Shown here: positions 1 through 9,019 of the stretch, piece by piece
Layout of the letters: every line of letters begins with the position of its first letter
How positions within the stretch are numbered: position 1 is the stretch's first letter
Assembly (NCBI GenBank): GCA_026399875.1
Contig: JAPLQF010000033.1
Coordinates: 1-64,000 of the forward strand
Reading direction: 5' to 3'
DNA: 64,000 nt
Origin: Burkholderiales bacterium
GTDB lineage: Bacteria; Pseudomonadota; Gammaproteobacteria; Burkholderiales; Burkholderiaceae_E
Program-made: the position numbers and the translations under genes
Notes under the pieces: model-generated
Databases searched by the model: none
What the model was told of the DNA's origin: nothing
Seen by the model: the letters and a program-made list of their open reading frames with translations, nothing else

Positions 1-1203
1 GCCGCGCAGCCGCTGGTGCGTGCGCTCGCTGCGCACTACCCGACCACCCGCATCCTGATGACCTGCATGACGCCGACCGGTCGTGAGAGCGCTGCCGAGG
101 TGTTCTCCAAAGAACTCGGCGATCGCTGCATGCAGGCCTATCTGCCTTATGACTATGGCGGTGCCCCGGGCCGCTTTCTGCGAGCCTGGCGCCCGGCGAT
201 CGGCCTGCTGATGGAAACCGAGCTGTGGCCCAACCTGATGGCCGCAGCCGAAGCTGAGGCCGTGCCGATGGCGCTGATCAATGCCCGGCTGTCGCCGCGC
301 TCGCTCAGGCGAGGCCTGCGTCAGCGCTCGCTGATCAGGCCAGCCGCCCGCAGGCTCTCGCTGGTGCTCGCGCAATCGCCGGGTGATGCCGAGCGAATCG
401 CGCAGTTCGGTCGAACGGTCGATGCGGTCACCGGCAATCTCAAATTCGACAATGCGCCCAATGCCGCACTGATGGCGCGCGGGCACGCCTGGCGCCGCCT
501 GATCGGCCGGCCGGTGCTGCTGGCGGCCAGCACGCGCGAGGGTGAAGAAGCGCTGATCTGGCAGGCCTGGCGGGCGCAGGGGCAGGGGCAGGGGCAGTGG
601 GGTGAAACATCGTCGCCGTCTGCATCTCGGGTCGCATCGCATTCCGCATCCGAGGCTGCATCTACCGCCTTATCAACCGGGTCCGCCAGGCATCCCCTCC
701 TGCTGATCGTCCCCCGCCATCCCCAGCGTTTCGAAGCCGTGACCCGCGCCGCGCAGGCCGCAGGCCTTGTCGTAGCAAGGCGTGCCGATCTCGACGATCC
801 CCGCTTTGATGCCTCATCGATCGACCTGCTGATCGGCGACTCGATGGGCGAGATGGATGCCTGGTATGCGCTGGCCGACTGCGCCATCATCGGCGGCTCC
901 TTGCTGCCCTTCGGTTCACAGAACCTGATCGAGGCGTGTGCGGCCGGCTGTCCGGTGGTGATCGGCCCGAGCACCTTCAACTTTGCACAGGCTGCTGCTC
1001 AGGCGCTTGAGGCGGGGGCGGCGCAGTCGGTGACTGATGCCGATGATGCGATTGCTACCGGCTTGAGCATCCTTGCTGACGCTTCACGCAAGCAGGCCAT
1101 GGCCGAAGCAGGCACTGACTTCGCGAGTCGGCATCGCGGTGCCACCGAGCGCACGGTTGCGGCACTCACACCGCTCATGGCGGCATCACTGCCCGATCAA
1201 TGA
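1..1203 (+). CDS. waaA: 3-deoxy-D-manno-octulosonic acid transferase (Kdo transferase), 5' end cut by the window
   Basis: This enzyme transfers Kdo from CMP-Kdo to lipid A precursor at the inner membrane, the first sugar step of LPS core assembly. The reading frame is open at base 1, so about 65 N-terminal residues, including the membrane anchor and the family's catalytic Glu, lie outside the window. The 400 visible residues follow the family: TPTGRE, YLPYD, the hallmark METELWPN at 211-234, then VPRHPQRF and the C-terminal sugar-nucleotide half with GGSLLPFGSQN. A Gln/Gly then Ser/Ala-rich insertion of about 40 residues (about 574-690) separates the two Rossmann halves and is absent from E. 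coli WaaA. The gene converges on tolC with an 88-bp gap, a neighbourhood common in Burkholderiales. The function call is secure; the insertion is a local oddity. Confidence 0.95.
   Translation, partial: AAQPLVRALAAHYPTTRILMTCMTPTGRESAAEVFSKELGDRCMQAYLPYDYGGAPGRFLRAWRPAIGLLMETELWPNLMAAAEAEAVPMALINARLSPRSLRRGLRQRSLIRPAARRLSLVLAQSPGDAERIAQFGRTVDAVTGNLKFDNAPNAALMARGHAWRRLIGRPVLLAASTREGEEALIWQAWRAQGQGQGQWGETSSPSASRVASHSASEAASTALSTGSARHPLLLIVPRHPQRFEAVTRAAQAAGLVVARRADLDDPRFDASSIDLLIGDSMGEMDAWYALADCAIIGGSLLPFGSQNLIEACAAGCPVVIGPSTFNFAQAAAQALEAGAAQSVTDADDAIATGLSILADASRKQAMAEAGTDFASRHRGATERTVAALTPLMAASLPDQ
576..597 (+). repeat. 6-bp tandem repeat inside waaA
   Basis: The unit GCAGGG is present three full times plus four bases, with strict period 6. 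It encodes a Gln-Gly run within the low-complexity insertion of WaaA. Because the period is a multiple of three, slippage would change length without shifting the frame. Confidence 0.8.
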
Positions 1204-1291
1204 CCGAGCCGGCCGCAAGGCCGGGTCCGGATCATCACTGGCATAAATCCGGTGCGCGGTCAGCGCACCTGTCGCAATCCCGATGGAAGGT

Positions 1292-2866
1292 TCAGCGCGA
1301 CGTTGCCGGCGTGGCAGGCGCGATCACAGGCGGTGGCGGTGGCAGCACGCGTGTGCCGGAGCTCACAGCCGGTGCGCCCGGCTGCGCGGCACGTCCGCCC
1401 CGATCGGTCGGTGCCCGATTGGCATTGGCCGCGCCCGGCGGCCCAGCGGGTTTGCCGGCGCCATCCTGCATCAACGGGTCGCCGCTCATCACCGGCCGGT
1501 TGTCCTCGGGCGTGATCGTCGGCGGCGGTGTACGCGGCGGCTCGAGCAGGGCATTGACGCGCATGACCTCCTGCTCGGTCAGGTCGCCGGCTGTGCCAAG
1601 CAGCTTGAGCGAATTGAGCACCACGCCATAGCGGGCAAAGGCCAGGTCGCGCTGGGTCGAAAAGAGCTGCTGTGCCGCATTGAGTACGTCGATGTTGATG
1701 CGCACGCCAACCTGATAACCGAGCTGGTTCGACTCAAGCGCCAACTGGCTCGAACGTTCGGCGGCGGTCAGCGCCCGTACCTGCTCGAGGCCGCTCTTGA
1801 CGCCGAGGAAGGTCTGCCTCGCACTTTGCTCGGCAGTGCGTCGTGATGTCTCAAGGTTCGACTCGGAGCTGCTTTGCAGGGCGATCGCCTCGCGCACTTT
1901 CGAATCGACCGAGCCGCCGCTGTAGATCGGCAGGGCAAACTGCAGTTGCGCTTGTCCGAAATAGCTCTTGGCGCCGATAGCCGCTGCGGTAGTCTGGCCG
2001 GCGGTGCTTCGACCGACACCTGTCTGCAGCGCCAGATCAACCGTCGGGTAATGGCCATAGCGCTGCTTCTGGATCTCGCGCTTGGCAATCTCGGCCTGCA
2101 GTTCGGCCTGCAGCACCTGAAGATTCTGAGCGCGCGCAACCGCCGCCCACTCATTCTCGCGAGCGGCTTGCGGCGGGGTGATGTCGACATTGGTCTTTAA
2201 GGTGTTGAGTTCGTCGACCGGCCTGCCAAGCAACTGCGCGAGCAGCGCGCGCTTGACCTGCAGGTCGTTCTCGAAGGCGACCTCCTGCGAGCGGGTCAGA
2301 TCGAGACGCGACTGGGCTTCCTGCTGGTCGGTGATCGTGGCAGTGCCGACCTCGAAATTGCGCTTGGCCGACGCAAACTGTTCGGAGAAAGCCTGCTTTT
2401 GCGCCCTCACCACGGTCAGTGCGTCCTGCGCCGACAGCACATCGAAATACGCCTGCGCTACCCGCAGGATCAGGTCCTGTCTGGCGGCCGCGAGTTGCGC
2501 CTCGTAGACCTGAGTCGACAGCTCGCTCTGCTTGAGCGTTTCGCGATAAATCGGTCGAAACAGCGGCTGCGTGCCGATCAGGTTGAGTGACTGCGAATCG
2601 AATCGGCGTCTGGCCGGCGGGGCGGTCCAGTTGTTGTCGACGAGGTTGAGGCCGTCGTTGGAGGTCGCGCTGACAGTGGGCAGCAACAGGGCATTGGCCT
2701 GGTTGATGCGTTCACGGCTGGCCTGCAACTGAGCCTGCGCGGAGGCAACCACCGGATCGATGGCGGCGGCGGTCCTGACCGCCTCGAGCAGGTCGAGCGC
2801 ATGCGCGGTGCCTGCTGAGACGCCGAAGGCTGCGGCAATGGCCAGGGCAATTAGGCTGCGGGGCAT
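1292..2866 (-). CDS. tolC: TolC-family outer membrane efflux protein
   Basis: This is the outer-membrane channel of a tripartite efflux pump (524 residues). The start at 2866 is preceded by GGAG at good spacing and opens a classical signal peptide (MPRSLIALAIAAAFGVSAGTAHA); an in-frame ATG further upstream at 3022 would run into the rhodanese gene and add a non-secretory leader. The mature part shows the two repeated helical and strand halves of the family (LLEAVRTAAAIDPVVASAQ near the N terminus, FDVLSAQDALTVVRAQK, then the second half with VREAIALQSS and GYQVGVRINIDVLNAAQQLF). The C-terminal 60 residues are Pro/Ala rich. It is the last gene of the operon that starts with tetR at 8973, so the pump (3911-8251) and its channel are probably made together. 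Confidence 0.93.
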   Translation of the reverse strand: MPRSLIALAIAAAFGVSAGTAHALDLLEAVRTAAAIDPVVASAQAQLQASRERINQANALLLPTVSATSNDGLNLVDNNWTAPPARRRFDSQSLNLIGTQPLFRPIYRETLKQSELSTQVYEAQLAAARQDLILRVAQAYFDVLSAQDALTVVRAQKQAFSEQFASAKRNFEVGTATITDQQEAQSRLDLTRSQEVAFENDLQVKRALLAQLLGRPVDELNTLKTNVDITPPQAARENEWAAVARAQNLQVLQAELQAEIAKREIQKQRYGHYPTVDLALQTGVGRSTAGQTTAAAIGAKSYFGQAQLQFALPIYSGGSVDSKVREAIALQSSSESNLETSRRTAEQSARQTFLGVKSGLEQVRALTAAERSSQLALESNQLGYQVGVRINIDVLNAAQQLFSTQRDLAFARYGVVLNSLKLLGTAGDLTEQEVMRVNALLEPPRTPPPTITPEDNRPVMSGDPLMQDGAGKPAGPPGAANANRAPTDRGGRAAQPGAPAVSSGTRVLPPPPPVIAPATPATSR

Positions 2867-2883
2867 CCGGGAGCTCCAGTCGT

Positions 2884-3207
2884 TCAATAGGTCGGGCAGG
2901 ACGGATCGACGATCCGGGCCCAGGCGTCGATACCACCGTCGAGATTCAGGACTTGCCCAAAACCCTGACGTTCGAGAAACAGGCCGACCTGCAAGCTGCG
3001 CATGCCGTGATGGCAGTAGCACACCACCGGCCGCTCGGGGTCGAGCTCATTGGTGCGCCCTGTGATCTGGCCCATCGGGATGGCGATCGACCCTTTGAGG
3101 GCACAGGTGGCCACCTCCCAGTCTTCGCGAACATCGAGCAGTTGCGGGGCAGGGCGGGTTGAATCGGCGAGCCACGCGGCGAGGGTGTCAGGACTGAGTT
3201 GTTCCAT
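2884..3207 (-). CDS. Rhodanese-like domain protein (single domain, GlpE type)
   Basis: This is a stand-alone sulfurtransferase domain of 107 residues, likely cytoplasmic as it has no signal peptide. The active-site loop CHHGMRS at residues 65-71 carries the catalytic Cys65 and the conserved Arg. LLDVRE (23-28) is the usual N-terminal rhodanese motif, and GGIDAW near the end matches the C-terminal one. It sits 17 bp upstream of tolC and 23 bp downstream of the methyltransferase gene, inside the efflux operon. The sulfur acceptor cannot be told from sequence. Domain call secure; biological role open. Confidence 0.9.
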   Translation of the reverse strand: MEQLSPDTLAAWLADSTRPAPQLLDVREDWEVATCALKGSIAIPMGQITGRTNELDPERPVVCYCHHGMRSLQVGLFLERQGFGQVLNLDGGIDAWARIVDPSCPTY

Positions 3208-3230
3208 GGTCTGGAGGGGTTGGGCTGGCG

Positions 3231-3899
3231 TCAGAACGTGAAGGATTCCCGGGCACGAAACCCGCGAAGCGGTTTGGCGACGGTCTCGAAGAGCACTTCG
3301 GTGGTCGTGCCTTCGACTGCACTGCGGGTCGTGATCAGAGCCTGCATGACCGGCATCTTGCCGACAATGGCCGCCAGTCGGCCGCCCGGGTTGAGTCGCT
3401 CGATCAGTTCGTCAGGCACGAAGGGCACCGAACCCGACAAAACGATCACATCAAAGGACGACATGTCGGCAATGCCCTTCGAGCCGTCGGCCTGGCGGAT
3501 CGTGAGGTTGGCGATCGCGGCGCGCGCGACGTTGTCGCTTGCGAATCGGACCAGGTCGGCATCGATCTCGAGCGACTCCACATGCTTGGCCCGATAGGCG
3601 AGAAGGGCGGCCATATAGCCCGAGCCGGTGCCGATTTCCAGCACAGAGTCGCTGCGCCGCACCCTCAATTCCTGCAGCAACCGGGCCTCGATCTTGGGCG
3701 ACATCATGGTTTCGCCGGTCGCGCGCCCGCCCAGATTGAGCGGCAGATCGAGGTCTGCAAAGGCCATGTTGCGGTAGGCCGGCGGCACGAAATCTTCGCG
3801 TCGCACCACCGACAGCAGGTCCAGCACATCCTGATCCAGAACATTCCAGGGCCGGATCTGTTGCTCGATCATGTTGAAACGGGCACGCTCGAAGTCCAT
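3231..3899 (-). CDS. Protein-L-isoaspartate O-methyltransferase-like protein
   Basis: This is a SAM-dependent methyltransferase of the PCMT family (222 residues), which repairs isoaspartyl residues in damaged proteins when fully functional. The SAM-binding motif EIGTGSGY is at residues 88-95, and the family's N-terminal signature is recognisable (IEQQIRPWNV, then REDFVPPAYRNMAFAD). The segment that reads TISQP in typical PCMT is here GETMMSPKIEARL, so it is a divergent subfamily and catalytic equivalence is an inference. The gene begins 11 bp after the RND pump gene ends and precedes the rhodanese gene, consistent with co-transcription. Confidence 0.85.
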   Translation of the reverse strand: MDFERARFNMIEQQIRPWNVLDQDVLDLLSVVRREDFVPPAYRNMAFADLDLPLNLGGRATGETMMSPKIEARLLQELRVRRSDSVLEIGTGSGYMAALLAYRAKHVESLEIDADLVRFASDNVARAAIANLTIRQADGSKGIADMSSFDVIVLSGSVPFVPDELIERLNPGGRLAAIVGKMPVMQALITTRSAVEGTTTEVLFETVAKPLRGFRARESFTF

Positions 3900-3910
3900 C
3901 GGGTTCTCTT

Positions 3911-6900
3911 TCAGGCCAGGGGATCAACCGGGGATTCTAACGGTTGCGCCTTATGCCGGCGTGTAAAGCGCAGGCTAAGTTCGTCGAAAATTGTATAGAG
4001 CACCGGCACGACCAGCAGGGTCAGCAGGGTCGAGGCGATCACGCCGCCGATGACCGCATGCCCCATGCCTGCCCGCTGCTCTGAGCCCTCGCTGGTCGAA
4101 AAGGCCAGCGGAAGCATGCCGCAGACCATCGCAAGCGTGGTCATCAGGATCGGACGCAGCCGGATGGCGGCCGCATCGAGCAGGGCCTGGGCGCGATCGA
4201 CGCCGCGCAGCCGCTGCTGATTGGCAAAGTCGATCAGCAGAATGGCATTCTTGGTCACCAGGCCCATCAGCATGATGAAACCGATGACCGAGAACATGTT
4301 GAGCGTCGAGCGCCAGGCGAGCAGCGCCAGCATCACCCCGATCAGGGACAGCGGCAGCGAGGCCATGATCGCGACCGGCTGCAGGAAACTGCGGAACTGC
4401 GAGGCGAGGATCATGTAGATGAAGGTCACCGCCAGCAGCAGCGCCTGCAACGCAAAGCCGAAGCTCTCCTGCATGTCTTTGGTCGCGCCGCCGGTAACGA
4501 AGGCATAACCCGGTGGCAGGGGCAATGCCTTGAGCCGCCTCTGGATCTCGAGGCCAACCGTGCCGGGCGCCGCGCCCGAGACATTGGCTGTGATGGCGAT
4601 CTCGCGGGTCAGGTTCTTGCGATTGACCTGGGTGGGCCCGAGATCCTGTACCAGGCTGGCGATCTGTCGCAGCGGCACCATGCGCGGTGCGCCATCGGCA
4701 TCGAGCCTGACCGAGGCAACCGAGAGTCGACCCAGGTCTTCAATATCATTGCGGCCTTCGAGTGGCAGCCGCAGTCGCACATCGTAAGTTTCGTCGTCCG
4801 GCCCCTTCCAGGTGCCGGCGACCTCACCCGCCAGCAGGGGCCGCAGGGTGCTGCCGACCTGGGCCAGGCCCACGCCGAGATCGGAAGCCAGATTGCGGTC
4901 GATATTGACCGCCACAACCGGCTTGGAGGGCTTGGAGCTGGTGTCGAGGTCGACCACGCCCGGCACGCTGCGGATCTCGCCGAGTGCACGGGCCGCCAGG
5001 GCTTCGAGCTGCTTCTGATCCGGACCCTGTACGCTGATGTCGATCTGCTTGCCGCCAAAGCTGCTCGGCACGCCCAGGTTGGTCACCGTGATGCCGGCGA
5101 TTCGGGCCAGTCGCTCACGCGCCGGCATCATGAGCTGCTGCACTCTGCGGGTGCGGTCTTCGCGGTTTTTCAGGCGCACATAGATCGACGCGTAGTTCTT
5201 GCCGAGCGCGATGCCGGTATTGATGGTGGCGTAGGTGAACAGCGCCTCCGGGAACTCGCGCAGCGCGGCTTCGGCCTGACGGGTCTTTTCGGCAGTCAGT
5301 TCGAGCGACGAGCCGACCGGCGTATAGAACTGCACGAAGAGCTCGTTGTTATCGGCCTGCGGCACGAATTCGGAACCGATGAATTTGCCAAGAGACAGGG
5401 CTGCAACAAGGCTGAGTACCGCGCCGGCAAGCGTGAGCCATCGATGCGACAGACCCCAGCGCAGCACCGCGACATAGCCGCGCTCAAGGGCCGCCATCCA
5501 GCGCTCGAACATCCTCAGAAAGCGAGCGATCGGGCCCTTGCCGCGGGCTCCCGCAGCGTCCGGATCGGGCCAGACCGCAGAGAGCATCGGATCGAGAGTG
5601 AAGCTGATGAACATCGACAGCAGCACTGCAAAGGCGACCGTGACCCCGAACTGCTTGAAAAACTTGCCGATGATGCCGCCCATGAAACCGACCGGCAGAA
5701 ACACCGCAACGATGGTAAAGGTGGTCGCCATCACCGCCAGCCCGATCTCGGCGGTGCCGTCGAGCGCGGCCTCGCGGTGATGTTTGCCCATGGCCTGATG
5801 CCGCACGATGTTTTCGCGCACCACGATCGCATCGTCGATCAGCAGGCCGACGCAGATCGACAGGGCCAGCAGCGTCACCACATTGATGGTGAAGCCCATG
5901 GCATACATGACCAGGAAGGTGCCGGTCAGCGAAATCGGCAGGGTCAGGCCAGTGATGATGGTCGAGCGCCATGACGACAGGAACAGGAACACGATGACCA
6001 CCGTCAGCACCGCGCCTTCGATGATGTTGCGCTGCACGCCGGCCACCTGATTGCGGATCGAGGTGGACTGATCGCGCACGACGGTCAGGCTCACATCGGG
6101 TGGCAGCTGGCGTTTGAGCTCGTCGGCAAGCTTCCTCACCTCATCGACAACTGCAATCGTGTTTTCGCCCTGCGACTTGACGATGTCGAGCGAGATCGCC
6201 CGCTGGCCATCGACCATGGCGAGCGACTCACGGTCTTCCTGGCCGTCGACGACCCGGGCCACCTGCGACAGATAGACCGGCTGACCGCCGCGCCGGGCCA
6301 CCACGATGCGCTCGAAATCGGCCACCGCTTTCAACCGGCCCCGCACTTGCACCGCCTGCTCGCGATCGCGGGTCACGACGGTGCCGGCGGGCAGCTCCTG
6401 ATTCTCGTTGCGAACGCTGTTGAGCACCTGATCGACGCCGATCTTGAGCGCTTCCATCTCGGCCGGCAGCAGGACGATCTGCACTTCACGATTGACGCCG
6501 CCCACCACGGTCACGCGGCCTACGCCGTTGGCATTTTCGAGGCGTCGTTTGACCACCTGATTGGCCAGCGTGGTGAGTTCGCGGGCATCGCGGCTTGGCG
6601 AGAGCACGGCGAGCGAAATCACCGGGAAATCATCCGGGTTGAAACGCGCGATGGTGGGCTCTTTGACTTCCTTCTTGAAGCCGGCCTTGATCAGGGCGAT
6701 CTTCTCGCGCACGTCCTGCGCAGCTTTCGCCGGGTCGGTGGCCAGATCAAACTCGACGATCACGACCGAGGCGCCTTCGTAGGAGCGCGAGGACACCTTC
6801 TTGATGCCGCTGATGGTATTGACCTGCTCCTCGATCTTGCGGGTGACATCGCTCTCGACGATCTCGGGTGAAGCGCCCGGGTACTCGGTCGAGATCACGA

Positions 6901-7033
6901 CATTCGGAAAGCTGATGTCAGGGAACTGGTCGACCGGCAGCAGCCGGTAAGAAAACACGCCCAGCACCACGAAGGCGAGCATCATCATGGTCGCCAGGAC
7001 CGGGTTGCCGACAGAAATCCGTGTGAGCCACAT
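3911..7033 (-). CDS. RND multidrug efflux transporter, inner-membrane pump
   Basis: This is a proton-driven RND pump of the HAE-1/MdtB-AcrB type (1040 residues, normal length). The N-terminal transmembrane helix is followed by the porter domain (EYPGASPEIVESDV, TISGIKKVSS). The proton-relay pair Asp400-Asp401 lies in GLLIDDAIVV and the matching Lys928 in LVTKNAILLIDF, so the relay residues are intact. Two sets of helices are separated by large periplasmic loops. It follows the adaptor gene by 18 bp and is followed 11 bp later by pcm. Sequence does not reveal the substrate; the family exports drugs, solvents, detergents or bile-salt-like compounds. Confidence 0.95.
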   Translation of the reverse strand: MWLTRISVGNPVLATMMMLAFVVLGVFSYRLLPVDQFPDISFPNVVISTEYPGASPEIVESDVTRKIEEQVNTISGIKKVSSRSYEGASVVIVEFDLATDPAKAAQDVREKIALIKAGFKKEVKEPTIARFNPDDFPVISLAVLSPSRDARELTTLANQVVKRRLENANGVGRVTVVGGVNREVQIVLLPAEMEALKIGVDQVLNSVRNENQELPAGTVVTRDREQAVQVRGRLKAVADFERIVVARRGGQPVYLSQVARVVDGQEDRESLAMVDGQRAISLDIVKSQGENTIAVVDEVRKLADELKRQLPPDVSLTVVRDQSTSIRNQVAGVQRNIIEGAVLTVVIVFLFLSSWRSTIITGLTLPISLTGTFLVMYAMGFTINVVTLLALSICVGLLIDDAIVVRENIVRHQAMGKHHREAALDGTAEIGLAVMATTFTIVAVFLPVGFMGGIIGKFFKQFGVTVAFAVLLSMFISFTLDPMLSAVWPDPDAAGARGKGPIARFLRMFERWMAALERGYVAVLRWGLSHRWLTLAGAVLSLVAALSLGKFIGSEFVPQADNNELFVQFYTPVGSSLELTAEKTRQAEAALREFPEALFTYATINTGIALGKNYASIYVRLKNREDRTRRVQQLMMPARERLARIAGITVTNLGVPSSFGGKQIDISVQGPDQKQLEALAARALGEIRSVPGVVDLDTSSKPSKPVVAVNIDRNLASDLGVGLAQVGSTLRPLLAGEVAGTWKGPDDETYDVRLRLPLEGRNDIEDLGRLSVASVRLDADGAPRMVPLRQIASLVQDLGPTQVNRKNLTREIAITANVSGAAPGTVGLEIQRRLKALPLPPGYAFVTGGATKDMQESFGFALQALLLAVTFIYMILASQFRSFLQPVAIMASLPLSLIGVMLALLAWRSTLNMFSVIGFIMLMGLVTKNAILLIDFANQQRLRGVDRAQALLDAAAIRLRPILMTTLAMVCGMLPLAFSTSEGSEQRAGMGHAVIGGVIASTLLTLLVVPVLYTIFDELSLRFTRRHKAQPLESPVDPLA

Positions 7034-7051
7034 TGCGATCAGGCCCGCAGA

Positions 7052-8251
7052 TCAGCGTTGGGTGCCAGCGACGACGCGCACGGTCGATCCTGCCCGCAGA
7101 CTGCCCAGATTGGTCGCGACGATGCGGTCACCGGCGTTCAGCCCGGACACCACCTCGACGCGTGAACCATCGACGCCGGTTTCGTCCCGAAGGCCGAGCT
7201 TGATGTCGCGCTCGATCAACTTGTCGTTGGCGATTGCATAGACGAAAGTGCGTCCGCCGGCGTCGCGCACCGCGCCACTCGGGATGGCCAGCACACCGTC
7301 GCGTCTGTCGACGGCCAGCACGCCTTGAGCAAAGAGCCCTGCCCGAACCGACGGGTCGCGATTGTCCAGTGCAATGTAGATCGGCACCGAGCGCGTGCCC
7401 GCCTGGGTCGCCGGCGCAATTCGGACGACCTGTCCGACCTGGCGGGCACTCACGCCTTCGATTCGCAACTCGACCGACTGGCCGATCTTGACGCTGCCGA
7501 TCTCGGCGGCCGGCACCGGCGCTTCGATCTCCATCTTCGAAAGATCGACGATCGACAGGACGCGGCCATCGATCGGCAGCTTTTCGCCCGGCTGCGCAAA
7601 GCGCTCGGCCACGACGCCATCGATCGGCGCGATCAGCACCGCGTCGGCGAGCGATTTGCGGGCGAGCGCAGCCTGCGCCGCCGCCGCATCGCGGTTGCCG
7701 ACCGCCACTTCCCATGCAGATCGGGAGGCGTCGAGGGCGCTTTGAGAGACGAAGTTTTTTTCTTTCAGCTGGCGGGTGTTCTCCAGCGTGCGCAGGGTCT
7801 GGTCGACTTGCGATTCGGCCGATTTGAGCTGCGCTTCGCGCTCCTTGACCCGCACTTCATATTCGGTGAGGTCGAGCCTCCCGAGCAGCTGTCCGCGTCG
7901 AACGCTCGTGCCTTCGCGAACTGTGAGCTCGCGCAGTTCGCCCTGCACCTTGGTCTTGACCACGGTCTGATTGACCGGACGCAGCGTGCCGGTCAGCGCA
8001 ATGCTGCGGGTCAGGCGCTGCGGCGCCAGCATGTAGAGGTCGTTCGCCGAGAACTCCACTTCACTTGCGACCGGGGCGCCGGTCGCGCCTGAGGCGCCTG
8101 CTTCGATACCGGGCCTGGAGCCGGCCGCTTGCGATGAGTCTGCTGCCGCGACAGTTCGGGCAGTGCGAGTCTTGTAAAACCAGGCACCTGCGGCCAGCAA
8201 TGCCGCCAGGACGAGAACAAGCAATACACGCGAGACAACTTTGCGATTCAT
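7052..8251 (-). CDS. RND efflux periplasmic adaptor (membrane fusion protein)
   Basis: This is an AcrA/MexA-family adaptor (399 residues) that bridges the RND pump and TolC. It has an N-terminal signal-anchor (VVSRVLLVLVLAALLAAGAWF), then the barrel-sandwich lipoyl half (VKTKVQGELRELTVREGTSVRRGQ written in two parts around VRE), a coiled-coil hairpin at about residues 130-200, the second lipoyl half (LIAPIDGVVAERFAQPGEKL) and C-terminal beta domains. There is no lipobox, so it is anchored by a transmembrane helix. Its ATG overlaps the tetR stop as ATGA, which implies translational coupling to the regulator. Confidence 0.94.
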   Translation of the reverse strand: MNRKVVSRVLLVLVLAALLAAGAWFYKTRTARTVAAADSSQAAGSRPGIEAGASGATGAPVASEVEFSANDLYMLAPQRLTRSIALTGTLRPVNQTVVKTKVQGELRELTVREGTSVRRGQLLGRLDLTEYEVRVKEREAQLKSAESQVDQTLRTLENTRQLKEKNFVSQSALDASRSAWEVAVGNRDAAAAQAALARKSLADAVLIAPIDGVVAERFAQPGEKLPIDGRVLSIVDLSKMEIEAPVPAAEIGSVKIGQSVELRIEGVSARQVGQVVRIAPATQAGTRSVPIYIALDNRDPSVRAGLFAQGVLAVDRRDGVLAIPSGAVRDAGGRTFVYAIANDKLIERDIKLGLRDETGVDGSRVEVVSGLNAGDRIVATNLGSLRAGSTVRVVAGTQR

Positions 8252-8973
8252 CGATTGGGGGGCTGCAGGGCGGCTTGAATGAGTTGAATATGGGTGGCGA
8301 GCAGTCGATGCGGGTCGATCGATTCGGCCTGAATGCCGCTGGGCTCGAAGGAGTGGGCCCAGATCGCCTTGAGCACGAGCGGCGAGATCAGGATGTGTGC
8401 CGTGGCCTCGACGTCGACCGGCCGGAACTCGCCGCGTTCGATGCCGCGCTGGATCAGTCCCGCGACCAGCGCATTGTTCGGTTGAATCACTTCGTCGTGA
8501 AAGAAGCGGGCCACTTCAGGGAAATTGCCGGCCTCGGCCATGATGAGTTTGCACAGGCCGGCAAGCTTTGTGCTGCCGAATTCGGCCCACCAGGTGTTGA
8601 CGAACTGTTCGATCAGCACCGGGCCAGGTTCGTCTGAACTTGTGAGTCGGTCGCTGAATCGCTCGAGCAGTGGCACGACGCTTTGTCGAACCAGGGCCTT
8701 GAAGAGCTCTTCCTTGTTGGCGAAGTACAGGTAGAGGGTCCCTTTCGAGACGCCAGCACTGGCCGCGATATCGTCGAGTCGGGTGCCGGCATAGCCTCGT
8801 TCCACGAACAGTGCGAGCGCTGCCTCAAGCAGCTCGGCCGGGCGGCGCTCCTTGCGTCGCTCCCAGCGGGGCGGCTGCCCTGCTGATAGCGGGCCGTCGT
8901 GCGGTGCAGCAATCGTCATCAGAAGCGGATAAACATCGGAGAGGCCGCCTTGTCGCAGCAGTCGTCGGAGCAT
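8248..8973 (-). CDS. TetR/AcrR-family transcriptional regulator of the efflux operon
   Basis: This is a repressor with an N-terminal TetR helix-turn-helix at about residues 45-90 (LALFVERGYAGTRLDDIA, then AGVSKGTLYLYFANKEEL) and a C-terminal ligand domain of the AcrR C-terminal type. The ATG at 8973 has no clear ribosome binding site; the in-frame ATG at 8919 (MTIAAPHDG) is an alternative that would still keep the whole HTH. Its stop overlaps the adaptor start by four bases. A perfect 20-bp palindrome lies 7 bp upstream of the first ATG and is the probable autoregulatory operator. It most likely represses its own operon and perhaps the divergent exporter. Confidence 0.93.
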   Translation of the reverse strand: MLRRLLRQGGLSDVYPLLMTIAAPHDGPLSAGQPPRWERRKERRPAELLEAALALFVERGYAGTRLDDIAASAGVSKGTLYLYFANKEELFKALVRQSVVPLLERFSDRLTSSDEPGPVLIEQFVNTWWAEFGSTKLAGLCKLIMAEAGNFPEVARFFHDEVIQPNNALVAGLIQRGIERGEFRPVDVEATAHILISPLVLKAIWAHSFEPSGIQAESIDPHRLLATHIQLIQAALQPPNR

Positions 8974-8980
8974 AGCAGTT

Positions 8981-9000
8981 AAATGACTGGCCAGTCATTT
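8981..9000. promoter_or_regulatory. Perfect palindrome, probable TetR operator
   Basis: AAATGACTGGCCAGTCATTT is a perfect 20-bp palindrome in the 46-bp gap between tetR (minus) and the EamA gene (plus). TGACTGGnCAGTCA-like palindromes are common operators for TetR-family regulators of RND pumps. Its position would let one dimer pair block both divergent promoters. Confidence 0.85.
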
Positions 9001-9019
9001 ATAGAGGGCCTTCTGATAA

